64,000 bases of DNA from Bacillus sp. THAF10. GTDB lineage: Bacteria; Bacillota; Bacilli; Bacillales; Bacillaceae_I. Both the position numbers and the translations under genes were made by a program. Below the pieces are notes generated by a model. The model did not search any database. It saw nothing but the letters and a program-made list of their open reading frames with translations, and was not told the DNA's origin. The stretch covers positions 600,001 to 664,000 of the forward strand of contig NZ_CP045403.1 in assembly GCF_009363695.1 (NCBI RefSeq). The letters are read 5' to 3'. Below, piece after piece: positions 33,359 to 40,636 of this stretch; within the stretch, counting starts at the first letter, position 1; every line of letters starts with the position of its first letter.

Positions 33359-33907
33359 TTATTTAAATTCAATTAGTACTGGGTGTTGTTCTTCAAAGTC
33401 CATGTCATCCCATGAGAATACGTGAAGGAGCATTTCGATGTTCTCTTCTATTACTGGGAGGTCGCCTTCATAGTTTTGAATGGTTAGGATGGCGTCGGCT
33501 CTTTTGCCACTGGAAATCTCGGTGCTCATGGATAGCATCATGTCATCAATCATTTTGTCATCTGCTGAAACTTCTCTTGCTTGAACTTCAATTGTGTCTT
33601 CGCGTTTGTTTTCAACTTCAAATTTCACTTCTACTTTTTCTTCGTCCCAATCTGTGTCCACGATTTTTTCCACGCTAATTAGGGTTGCTTTTATGGTCTC
33701 GTTGTCAACAATCACTGTGTTGATTTCTTTTTTAAAGGTATCTGTTTCCTTCGTTTCTTCCGCCATTTGTTCTTCAGAAGCATTACTAGCCTCTTCGTTA
33801 GCTGAAACGACATCCTTCACCTCTTTTTCTTGTACTTCTTTATCGCCACAGGCTGTTGTTATTCCTAAAACTAGTAATAATAACATTAATGATAAGGTTT
33901 TCTTCAT
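33359..33907 (-). CDS. Lipoprotein, unknown
   Basis: 182 residues. Start at ATG 33907, fixed by AGGAGG just upstream; the frame runs on to 34006 without a ribosome site. Signal peptide with lipobox ITTAC (Cys about 20), a Glu/Lys-rich linker, then a beta-rich domain with TLISVEKIVDTDWDEEKVEV and KFEVENKREDTIEVQAREVS, the pattern of DUF4352/DUF5067-type lipoproteins (immunoglobulin-like sandwich). It stands beside a second lipoprotein gene on the same strand. Confidence 0.75.
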   Translation of the reverse strand: MKKTLSLMLLLLVLGITTACGDKEVQEKEVKDVVSANEEASNASEEQMAEETKETDTFKKEINTVIVDNETIKATLISVEKIVDTDWDEEKVEVKFEVENKREDTIEVQAREVSADDKMIDDMMLSMSTEISSGKRADAILTIQNYEGDLPVIEENIEMLLHVFSWDDMDFEEQHPVLIEFK

Positions 33908-33956
33908 GATGTTTCCTCCTAAGTTTTGCTGGAATTGAAGTGAGTGTATAGTCATG

Positions 33957-33990
33957 AAAAAAGGCATGCCATGAACACATGCTCTTTTTT
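33957..33990. terminator. Terminator between the two lipoprotein genes
   Basis: GCATG (33964-33968) pairs with CATGC (33978-33982), flanked by A6 and T6 runs, so it can work on either strand. It separates the two lipoprotein genes into two transcripts. Confidence 0.65.
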
Positions 33991-33998
33991 CGTTTATC

Positions 33999-34619
33999 TT
34001 ACTCATTCATGTCATCTGGGAAGACAATTTCATCAAACACTTCGTTCGTTTCTTCGTCTTTGATATTAATTTTAACTCTATTTTCATCTGGATCCACACC
34101 ATCATAAAGCTGATACATCATGCCCCCAATGCCGATTGCAAAAGTCGCAAACCCATCCATGCTGTTTTCATAAGCAGCTTTCTCCACAATCATCGTGAAT
34201 TCAGTAAAAGAATCATTAAATGTGATGTCCTTTATGGAAACAAAGTCACCGCTTGCTTTAATTTCTTCTATGGAGTCCGTGATCGATTGTTTCATTTCTG
34301 CCATCATTTCTTTATGCTTTGCCTTGCTCATCTTGTAAGTGACAGATCCATCATCGTTCTTGGTCGCTTTTATTCCTTCCGCTTCTGCTTCCGTTATAGC
34401 TGAACTAACATCCTCGCCTTCAAACATGGAAGCTGGGATCGTTACTTCCACATTGAATAATCCTTTATCTACACTTGCGGCATCCTCGTTTTCTGTTGTT
34501 TCTTGAGCTTCTGTTTCTGCAGGCTTTTCAGACGCAACTGTTTCTGTATCGTTATCAGAAGAGCATGCAGTGAGCGCAAGCACTCCAGCGATTAACAACA
34601 TCATCCAAAGTTTTTTCAA
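33999..34619 (-). CDS. Lipoprotein, unknown
   Basis: 206 residues. The TTG start at 34619 (LKKLWMMLLIAGVLALTACS) is chosen for the GGGGGAATT site upstream; the frame is open to 34682. Lipobox LTAC (Cys about 19), then a linker rich in Glu and Thr. The domain from about 55 contains FNVEVTIPASMFEGEDVSSA, DDGSVTYKMSKAKHKEMMAE and GIGGMMYQLYDGVDPDENRV. Surface protein of unknown role; homologous lipoproteins are common in Bacillaceae. Confidence 0.75.
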   Translation of the reverse strand: MKKLWMMLLIAGVLALTACSSDNDTETVASEKPAETEAQETTENEDAASVDKGLFNVEVTIPASMFEGEDVSSAITEAEAEGIKATKNDDGSVTYKMSKAKHKEMMAEMKQSITDSIEEIKASGDFVSIKDITFNDSFTEFTMIVEKAAYENSMDGFATFAIGIGGMMYQLYDGVDPDENRVKINIKDEETNEVFDEIVFPDDMNE

Positions 34620-34834
34620 AATAATTCCCCCTAGTAATAAAAAGTCCTTACACAGTGTAATATCTTTGTAACAATTCTGCAATATAAAAGGGAAATTTGT
34701 AATATTTTACTAGATTGAGATAATGATCATTTTGCTTTCTTTGTTTCCTTCGTTTCGATAAGAAGCAATAGGGAACTAGAAGATTATAGGACATGCACGC
34801 ACCTCTCCTAAATACCCCTAAGGAAGTGAAGTAA

Positions 34835-35389
34835 ATGATGAGTAAGGGGACACTGGAACCAGATAGGAAGATTATTGGCACAGACCAAACAGCTTTGGAT
34901 TTTTGGCAGTGGGGATTTTCCAATATATTAACGAATAATCTTAGAGGGGTATTTGCGGAGTTTCTGGTGGGTTCTGCTTTAGGATGCTTGGATCAACCTC
35001 GTGTTGAGTGGGATCCTTTTGATTTAGTTTATGAGGAGATGAAAATTGAAGTAAAATCCTCTGCCTATATTCAAGCTTGGCATAAGGATAGGTATTCCAA
35101 TATTAGTTTTTCCATTGGTGCAACAAAAGAATATGATTATGAAACGAATAAGTATAGTCCAACCGCTAAAAGGTGGGCAGATTTATATGTCTTTTGTTTA
35201 TTGAAAGAAAAAAATATAAATGAAATTAATCCACTAAATGCGACTCACTGGGAGTTTTATCTGATACGAACGGAAGAACTTGATTCCCATTTTCCACATC
35301 AAAAAACCATTTCATTAGCTTCGCTTCAAAGGATAGCAGCACCCTGTTCCTATGACGAAATAAAAAAGACGGTGCATTTGTTTTCTTGA
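34835..35389 (+). CDS. Orphan PD-(D/E)XK nuclease-like protein
   Basis: 184 residues, ATG at 34835 (a second ATG at 34838 is equally possible) with TAAGGAAGTGAAG upstream. After a helix (GVFAEFLVGSALGC) come the D-x(n)-E-x-K elements of the PD-(D/E)XK fold: WDPFDLVYEEMKIEVKSSAY. The alternating strands and Trp/Tyr-rich segment that follow (RWADLYVFCLL, THWEFYLIRTEELD) resemble restriction endonuclease-like proteins. No methyltransferase or other restriction gene is nearby. Soluble. Possible roles are a solitary nuclease, a defence effector or a degenerate enzyme; the catalytic residues look intact. Confidence 0.65.
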   Translation: MMSKGTLEPDRKIIGTDQTALDFWQWGFSNILTNNLRGVFAEFLVGSALGCLDQPRVEWDPFDLVYEEMKIEVKSSAYIQAWHKDRYSNISFSIGATKEYDYETNKYSPTAKRWADLYVFCLLKEKNINEINPLNATHWEFYLIRTEELDSHFPHQKTISLASLQRIAAPCSYDEIKKTVHLFS

Positions 35390-35395
35390 AAACAC

Positions 35396-35449
35396 GGGGG
35401 CGGTTCAACCGGCTCATTCGAAGCTCGAATGAACAAGGAGAACCGCCCC
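35396..35449. repeat. Dispersed palindrome, probable bidirectional terminator
   Basis: GGGGGCGGTTC (35396-35406) pairs with GAACCGCCCC (35440-35449); the inner part CATTCGA/TCGAATG is also paired. It is located between two convergent genes. Confidence 0.8.
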
Positions 35450-35455
35450 TCTTGG

Positions 35456-36298
35456 TCATTTTAACGTTACGACAACAATCTCCGGGCGGTTGAAAATTCT
35501 TTGAGGGATGATGCTGTTGCCCAGGCCTCTGTTGACGATCATGGTGGTGTTGTTGATTTTGTACGTTCCTGCGGTATAGGCTGGGAATAGGCCTTGGTTT
35601 GGTGCAATTAGTCCACCGATGAAGGGGATTCGGACCTGACCGCCGTGTGCATGACCGGATAGAACTAAGTCGAATTGGTACTCGGCATAGAGAGAAAATA
35701 GCTCCGGCCTGTGCGACAATAAGATATGGAAATCGCCTGTTTCGATATCCGTTAGTGCTTCTTTTATGGAAGCTTCAGCAATAGATGCTTCTGTTTCCAG
35801 GGTGTTTTCTTCAGCAGGGTCATCGATTCCTGTTAGTAGGATTCTTTCATTCCCGATGACGATTTCTTCCGTAGTGTTGCTCATAACTTCGACTCCGATA
35901 TCGCTGAGCTTTTCTTCAAGTGAGTCGTATTTTCCCGACCACCATTCGTGATTTCCAGTGACATAATACACGGGTGCCATATCCGTTAATTTCTCCATTA
36001 AGGTTAAGCTCGTTTTTTCATCGTATTTCTTGGAATCGACTAAATCTCCGGTAAACACGATGAGGTCAGGCTTTTCCTTCATTACTTTTTTTACTAAGGT
36101 TTGTTGATCGTCTCCAAACGCCTTACTGTGAAGGTCCGACAATTGAACAATCTTAAATCCAGAAAACTCGTTTGTCATTTTTTCCGAGTCTATCGTTATT
36201 TTTGTAGTGATTATGGCATTATTTTGATAATAAAAAAAGAATGCTAAGGACAATAGGATAACAATTGCTGCTATCCATTTCTTTCTTTTGGACTTCAT
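35456..36298 (-). CDS. Membrane-anchored metallophosphoesterase (YkuE-like)
   Basis: 280 residues, ATG at 36298 just downstream of the preceding stop. An N-terminal anchor (WIAAIVILLSLAFFFYY) follows basic residues MKSKRKK. Calcineurin-like motifs: QLSDLHS, FTGDLVDS, VTGNHEWWSG, LLSHRPE and LSGHAHGGQVR. The set matches the YkuE/LpxH-like group of outer-surface phosphoesterases, with the active site outside the membrane. The probable substrate is a lipid or nucleotide phosphate. Likely co-transcribed with the HAD gene. Confidence 0.88.
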   Translation of the reverse strand: MKSKRKKWIAAIVILLSLAFFFYYQNNAIITTKITIDSEKMTNEFSGFKIVQLSDLHSKAFGDDQQTLVKKVMKEKPDLIVFTGDLVDSKKYDEKTSLTLMEKLTDMAPVYYVTGNHEWWSGKYDSLEEKLSDIGVEVMSNTTEEIVIGNERILLTGIDDPAEENTLETEASIAEASIKEALTDIETGDFHILLSHRPELFSLYAEYQFDLVLSGHAHGGQVRIPFIGGLIAPNQGLFPAYTAGTYKINNTTMIVNRGLGNSIIPQRIFNRPEIVVVTLK

Positions 36299-36304
36299 AG
36301 GCGT

Positions 36305-36991
36305 TTATTTCGTGAAGATTTCATGTTCACGTTTCTCCTTGTAGGTTGGTAGGATGTTTTTTAATTCCGTTAGGTCGTTGATGACGATATCAGCTTGCGC
36401 GAGTTCCTCTGGCTGTGCAAAATCAAAGTGACAGCCAATGGCGGTTAGTCCATTATCCTTTGCTGCTTGAATGTCAGAGAGGCGATCACCAACCACGACT
36501 GCTTGTTGAATCTGGTGTTTTTGCAGGATTTCTTTCACGAGGTCTCCTTTGTTGAGCGTGCTGATTTGTTGAATGCTAAAGGTTTCTGTCACCCATTGCT
36601 CTAGCTCGTAGTAGCTGACAATTGCCTGCAGGTAGTCTATTAGACCATTACTCGCAATGAAGATGGAGTAGTTGTTTTCTTTTAAGTAGGTTAGAATTTC
36701 CCTTACATTGGGGTAAAGCGCACCTTTTCCGTTATGGATGTTTTGCAATAGCTTTTCTAGAAAAATAGTATCTGTTTGTTTTCTTATTTCAATAGAATGG
36801 TGTGGAAGCAGGGTTTCCCACACTTTGGGTAACGGAACTCCCATTATTCTTCGGTATTCTTGAATAGGGGTTGTACCTTGCCATAGATTTTGAGAACGTA
36901 AAAGGTCAAACGTATCATCAAGGGAAACTTCTAATATTTTTTCTGTCTGAAACAACGTCCCGTCCATATCAAAAATTACTGATTCTATCAT
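36305..36991 (-). CDS. HAD family hydrolase
   Basis: 228 residues. Motif I D-M-D-G-T-L (VIFDMDGTLFQTEK) near the N-terminus, motif II in IFIASNGLID, and motif IV VVVGDRLSDIQAAKDNG. The cap between motifs I and II is helical, as in phosphoglycolate/beta-phosphoglucomutase-like phosphatases. It should dephosphorylate a small phosphometabolite. Its stop lies 6 bp before the phosphoesterase gene, so the two form an operon. Confidence 0.88.
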   Translation of the reverse strand: MIESVIFDMDGTLFQTEKILEVSLDDTFDLLRSQNLWQGTTPIQEYRRIMGVPLPKVWETLLPHHSIEIRKQTDTIFLEKLLQNIHNGKGALYPNVREILTYLKENNYSIFIASNGLIDYLQAIVSYYELEQWVTETFSIQQISTLNKGDLVKEILQKHQIQQAVVVGDRLSDIQAAKDNGLTAIGCHFDFAQPEELAQADIVINDLTELKNILPTYKEKREHEIFTK

Positions 36992-37178
36992 TATGTGTAC
37001 CTCACTTTTGTGGTGTTTTATGAAACTATTATACCTTTAACCTGGGGAGAGTGAGGGAAGATTGTCTCACAGTTGCCCAAGCTTTTCTTGTCGTCAATGG
37101 TAGCATGACACATTTGAAGTTCAATGAACTAGGAGAACCTCTCCCTATCCCGTGAGTTGCCATTAGGAAAATTGATTA

Positions 37179-37230
37179 TTGACAATTAAATCCAGGAAGG
37201 TATAATTTAAGTAGTTAAGTAATTACTTAA
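37179..37230 (+). promoter_or_regulatory. Sigma-A promoter and palindromic operator of the sdpRI-like pair
   Basis: TTGACA (37179-37184), 16-bp spacer, TATAAT (37201-37206). Directly downstream lies a perfect 16-bp palindrome TTAAGTAATTACTTAA (37215-37230), over the expected start point, a position suited to repression by the ArsR/SdpR-type product of the next gene. The bases 37000-37178 hold only a degraded copy of the dispersed repeat (near 37110-37135). Confidence 0.75.
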
Positions 37231-37251
37231 ATGAAGAATGGAGGGTAAGTG

Positions 37252-37530
37252 TTGGGGATTAATGGATTGTTTAAGGCACTTTCTGATGAAAATCGGAGAA
37301 AGATGTTGGATCTTTTAAAGAATGGAGATTTGACAGCGGGAGACATTGCGGAACATTTTGACATGAGCAAAGCCGGCGTATCCCAGCATTTATCTGTGTT
37401 GAAAAATGCAGATTTGGTCTTTGCTATCAAAAGGGGACAATACGTGTATTATTCGTTAAATGCAACAGTCTTTCAAGAAGTATTACAATGGATCATTCAA
37501 TTTCAATCAAAGGGGGAAAAAGAAACATGA
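37252..37530 (+). CDS. ArsR/SdpR family autorepressor
   Basis: 92 residues. The TTG at 37252 is chosen 6 nt after GGAGGG; a GTG at 37249 is too close. It is a winged-helix protein: LFKALSDENRRKMLDLLKNG, then LTAGDIAEHFDMSKAGVSQH as recognition helix and the wing VFAIKRGQYVYYSL. The sequence and the gene after it match the sdpR-sdpI pair of B. subtilis, in which SdpR represses its own operon until SdpI binds the SDP toxin. No metal-binding Cys set is present, so metal sensing is unlikely. The stop overlaps the next start (ATGA). Confidence 0.85.
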   Translation: MGINGLFKALSDENRRKMLDLLKNGDLTAGDIAEHFDMSKAGVSQHLSVLKNADLVFAIKRGQYVYYSLNATVFQEVLQWIIQFQSKGEKET

Positions 37531-38090
37531 AAAAGATGTGGATGTTTTTGTTCGTAATTCTTTCATTTGGTATTAGTATTTTTGTTTCTGTGAATTATTT
37601 AGCAGGCGAAAAATTAGAGTGGGTCACCTTGTTTAGTGTTCCATTTTCCATGATTATTGTCCTTGTTACTTTTATTTTTCTACCAAAGCAGGATTCGTTT
37701 AATCGGTATAAAAAAGGAATAGAAAACATCTTTTTAACCTTGATGTTAGTGCTAGAAATTGTACATATTGGCTTAGTTTTCTATCACATGGACAGTAAAT
37801 TTCCTATCATCATGCTTCTTCCTATATGTGTAGGGCTTGTACTTATTGCTACAGCAAATACCTTACCTAGATTTCAACTAGAAATTCCTCTATCATCTTC
37901 AGATCTAACAAAAACCATTCATCAATCCTGGAACAAGGGATTACGTTTATTTTCCAGACCATTATTCATTGGAGGATTAGCTATGATGCTATGCGTATTC
38001 CTCCCACAACCACTCATATTACCTGGATTTCTTACAGTACTAGCCTGCACACTTCTCACGTCTGTTGCTTTTTCGTTAAAGAGAGCGTAG
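37527..38090 (+). CDS. SdpI-like immunity membrane protein
   Basis: 187 residues, start ATG 37527 in the ATGA overlap with the repressor gene; the ribosome site is AAAGGGGG. About six membrane helices in SdpI order, with PKQDSFNRYKKGIENIFLTL in the first loop and TANTLPRF marking the SdpI fold. SdpI gives immunity to the SDP toxic peptide and acts as the signal that titrates SdpR. No sdpABC toxin genes lie in the window, so this may be an orphan immunity and sensing pair. Confidence 0.8.
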   Translation: MKKMWMFLFVILSFGISIFVSVNYLAGEKLEWVTLFSVPFSMIIVLVTFIFLPKQDSFNRYKKGIENIFLTLMLVLEIVHIGLVFYHMDSKFPIIMLLPICVGLVLIATANTLPRFQLEIPLSSSDLTKTIHQSWNKGLRLFSRPLFIGGLAMMLCVFLPQPLILPGFLTVLACTLLTSVAFSLKRA

Positions 38091-38096
38091 GGATGA

Positions 38097-38135
38097 GGGG
38101 GACGGTTTTCTGGGTTCAACATTAAAACCTTCCCC
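38097..38135. repeat. Degenerate dispersed palindrome
   Basis: GGGGGACGGTTTTC at 38097 with AAAACCTTCCCC ending at 38135; part of the arms has decayed. It lies between convergent genes. A further half copy (GAGAACTGTCCCCCTT) is at 38614-38629. Confidence 0.55.
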
Positions 38136-38140
38136 ATAGT

Positions 38141-38437
38141 TCATTTAGCCCTGTATTTTACTAAAAAAGGAAGTGGCAGTGAGGAGATTATTCCGACGAA
38201 TAAAAGAGTAAATGTAGCGTATAAGATGGAAAATGACCACTTATGTAGGAAGAGGTTTCCAAGAATCACAATTGGCAAAACGATAGAAATAGAGGTGAGA
38301 AACCTAGAGCCCATGGTTATTTTATGGGTGGTACTGCATTGACTGCAATGGATGGGTTTGTAGCCTGCGCAGAGTGAGGTGAATATTTTCCCCCAACTAA
38401 ATGGCTGGCGACAGGTATCGCAGGTTGAGACTCCCAT
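38141..38437 (-). CDS. TIGR04104-like zinc-finger membrane protein
   Basis: 98 residues. ATG at 38437 with AGGAGGAATAG upstream. The N-terminal zinc ribbon has C-D-T-C near residue 6 and C-S-Q-C near residue 31, and is followed by two membrane helices (about 47-64 and 70-90). The layout matches the TIGR04104 putative zinc-finger family of Bacilli. Function unknown. Convergent with the SdpI-like gene. Confidence 0.75.
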   Translation of the reverse strand: MGVSTCDTCRQPFSWGKIFTSLCAGYKPIHCSQCSTTHKITMGSRFLTSISIVLPIVILGNLFLHKWSFSILYATFTLLFVGIISSLPLPFLVKYRAK

Positions 38438-38653
38438 ACTACTATTCCTCCTTGCTGTATAATAAGATAATTATTTCAAAAATTCATAATTTTTACAATT
38501 AGTAAATTCTTAAGATAGGAGATTGGAAGTGAATTTGATATTATGTAGAAAAGAATGATGCAGTACTACATACTACGTTTCGGATAATTTAATAGGGGAA
38601 GGTGCTGGGATGGGAGAACTGTCCCCCTTATTCCTGAAAGGAGTGCTTCGCAT

Positions 38654-39289
38654 ATGAAGAATTTCGTTGCGTTTGATTTTGAGACCGCGAATATTAGTCG
38701 TACGAGTGTTTGTTCGATTGGGATGGTGTTTGTGGAGAATAATAAGGTAAAAGAGACGGTGTATGAGCTGATTAATCCGGAGGGGTATTTTGATCCACGT
38801 AATACAGCGATTCATGGTATTACGGAGGAGGATGTGGTGAATGCGCCGACGTTTGATGTGTTTTATGAGGGTGTGAAGGACAAGCTTGACAATCAATTGA
38901 TGGTGGCTCATTTTCTTCCGTTTGACGGGTATGTATTGCGTGATAGTCTTACGCGATATGGCTTAACGCCGGTGTCTAAGCAGTTGATGTGTTCATGTCA
39001 GCTGTCGAAAAAGCTGCTTCCAGATTTGCCGTCGCATTCATTGAAGACGATGAGCCGTTATTTTGGAATTCAGCTTGATCAGCATCACCATGCACTGGAT
39101 GATGCTAGAGCATGTGCGGAAATTTTTATTCAATTAACCGAGCTTGGTAGGATTGAGGATGCAAAGACGTTGGCCTCTGTGACTGGTATTCGTGTGGGAG
39201 AGCTGACAGCAAACAGCTTCCGAACCTCTAGAGTTGGGAAAAAGAGCGGCGTGAAGAGAAATATGGAAGTGAAACGAGCAAGGATGTAG
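38654..39289 (+). CDS. DEDDh 3'-5' exonuclease (DnaQ/epsilon-like)
   Basis: 211 residues, ATG at 38654 behind GAAAGGAGTG. ExoI motif DFETA (catalytic Asp and Glu), ExoII in LMVAHFLPFDGYVL, and ExoIII His-x4-Asp in HHALDDARACAEIF, so the DEDDh set is complete. The C-terminal 35 residues are basic. Stand-alone exonucleases of this type act in DNA repair or RNA turnover. It is followed immediately by the left 117-bp direct repeat. Confidence 0.9.
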   Translation: MKNFVAFDFETANISRTSVCSIGMVFVENNKVKETVYELINPEGYFDPRNTAIHGITEEDVVNAPTFDVFYEGVKDKLDNQLMVAHFLPFDGYVLRDSLTRYGLTPVSKQLMCSCQLSKKLLPDLPSHSLKTMSRYFGIQLDQHHHALDDARACAEIFIQLTELGRIEDAKTLASVTGIRVGELTANSFRTSRVGKKSGVKRNMEVKRARM

Positions 39290-39290
39290 A

Positions 39291-39407
39291 TGAAACAGGG
39301 GGACGGTTCTGCTGCCTCATCCGCTAGGTGGTGGAGAGCCGCAAAAACCTTCCTACTATTATTAATTGTTAATATTTGGTGGGACGAGGAACCTGTCCCT
39401 CTGTCCC
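39291..39407. repeat. Left 117-bp direct repeat of the peptide/ABC module
   Basis: It contains a GGGGGACGGTTCTGCTGCC palindrome half-set, a spacer, and GGGACGAGG...CTGTCCC. It is about 93% identical (109 of 117 by my alignment) to 42659-42775 in the same orientation. The two copies bracket five genes. Confidence 0.85.
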
Positions 39408-39502
39408 ATTACTTTTTAACTAATATCTACCTTCATTACCCAAAATACAGCTAGTTAAAATAGGTACTATTCCTTATCTTTTACTATATTGGAAACTATT
39501 TC

Positions 39503-39531
39503 TTGTAATGTGGAAAATAATTCAATATTCT
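39503..39531 (+). promoter_or_regulatory. Possible sigma-A promoter of the small-peptide gene
   Basis: TTGTAA (39503-39508), 17-bp spacer, TATTCT (39526-39531). The match to consensus is moderate. Confidence 0.4.
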
Positions 39532-39546
39532 GAAAATGTAGGGAGT

Positions 39547-39565
39547 TAGTATTTTAGAGAATGGC
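39547..39565 (+). repeat. Left arm of inverted repeat around the small-peptide gene
   Basis: TAGTATTTTAGAGAATGGC is the inverse of 39849-39867 at 17 of 19 positions. The right arm lies between the peptide stop (39835) and the ABC gene (39905). Confidence 0.75.
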
Positions 39566-39586
39566 GAGGGAGAGGAGAATAATATT

Positions 39587-39835
39587 ATGGTAGCTATTAA
39601 CAAAGTTCAAATCATGCTTTGGAGTTCTATTTATTCTTTTATCAATCACCTCGAAGAACAACATAAGGAAATCATTGAAAACAAATGGATTATTTGGGTT
39701 GTTATTTTAATCGCACTATTGGCTGGAATTGGATATGCCTACTATTGTACATCCAAAGGCTATGCATTTTCTGGTAAGCTTAAATGGAATTGGCCAAGAG
39801 TTTGGGATATAGGTATAGGGTGTAAACCAGTCTAA
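39587..39835 (+). CDS. Small membrane peptide, candidate peptide precursor
   Basis: 82 residues, ATG at 39587 with AGAGGAG 9 nt upstream. The amphipathic start (1-33) is followed by one membrane helix (about 34-53, WIIWVVILIALLAGIGYAYY). The tail CTSKGYAFSGKLKWNWPRVW then DIGIGCKPV has Cys54 and Cys79, four of its aromatic residues being Trp or Tyr. No double-Gly or Sec leader is seen. Next to an ABC exporter and a site-2-protease-like gene it is a candidate precursor cut within the membrane to release a disulfide-closed tail. That function is inference; a plain accessory membrane protein is the alternative. Confidence 0.55.
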   Translation: MVAINKVQIMLWSSIYSFINHLEEQHKEIIENKWIIWVVILIALLAGIGYAYYCTSKGYAFSGKLKWNWPRVWDIGIGCKPV

Positions 39836-39848
39836 ATAAATTAAAATA

Positions 39849-39867
39849 GCCATTCTCTAAAGTATTA
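39849..39867 (-). repeat. Right arm of inverted repeat around the small-peptide gene
   Basis: GCCATTCTCTAAAGTATTA, inverse of 39547-39565 (17 of 19). It lies 38 nt upstream of the ABC ATPase start. Confidence 0.75.
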
Positions 39868-39904
39868 ATGCTACTTACTACAAAAAAAATATAGGGCTGA
39901 AACG

Positions 39905-40636
39905 ATGATTATTATATCTGATTTAGAAAAGTCGTATGGGAAAAATAAAGTCTTAGATAAGCTTAATATCATGTTTGGTACAGAAGGGATCGATATTATA
40001 GTCGGTGTTAACGGATCTGGTAAGACTACTATGTTGAACTGTATATGTGATATAACACCTTTCCAGGATGGAAACATTAAGATTCATTCTATAGACCACA
40101 AAGAGAAGGAAGCAAAGTTAAAGATGTATTATATTCCTTCAGATTTCTATCTACCTGAGTATTTATCGGGCAAGGAGTATGTGGATTTTGTATTTAACCG
40201 ATATAAAGAAGCTGATGATAAATTTTTCCAGTTTGTCATTGAACTATATCATTTGAAGGAAGCTTTGCATAAAAAGATAAGTGACTATTCATACGGTATG
40301 AAAAAGAAGTTGCAGATTGCCGTGTCTTTATCCTTAAACGTGCAATACATTTTCGCTGATGAAGTTTTCAATGGATTGGATTATGAGAGTTACCTGTTAA
40401 CAGAGTATCTCTTTCATAAGCTTTCTGGAAATCGTAAGTTCATTTTAATTACTCACAATATGGATTATATAACACGTAATCCACAGGCAGATGTGTATTT
40501 ATTAAGCTTTGGAAAAATGGAATTAATGAAGGATATAAGCAAAATTGAGGAAATAGTAATTAATAATGGAGAATTAAAAAATCACTATGACAAAATTGAC
40601 CGATTCCTTAACGATAACCAAAATCCTACTAAATGA
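39905..40636 (+). CDS. ABC transporter ATPase (peptide export/immunity type)
   Basis: 243 residues, ATG at 39905 behind TAGGGCTGAAACG, a weak ribosome site. Walker A GVNGSGKTT (about 34-42), a degenerate signature YSYGMKKKLQ in place of LSGGQ, Walker B YIFADEVFNGLD, and a His switch in LITHNMDY. The size and the loose signature match SkfE/YydI-like ATPases of peptide-antibiotic loci. Overlaps the permease gene by 50 nt. Confidence 0.88.
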   Translation: MIIISDLEKSYGKNKVLDKLNIMFGTEGIDIIVGVNGSGKTTMLNCICDITPFQDGNIKIHSIDHKEKEAKLKMYYIPSDFYLPEYLSGKEYVDFVFNRYKEADDKFFQFVIELYHLKEALHKKISDYSYGMKKKLQIAVSLSLNVQYIFADEVFNGLDYESYLLTEYLFHKLSGNRKFILITHNMDYITRNPQADVYLLSFGKMELMKDISKIEEIVINNGELKNHYDKIDRFLNDNQNPTK

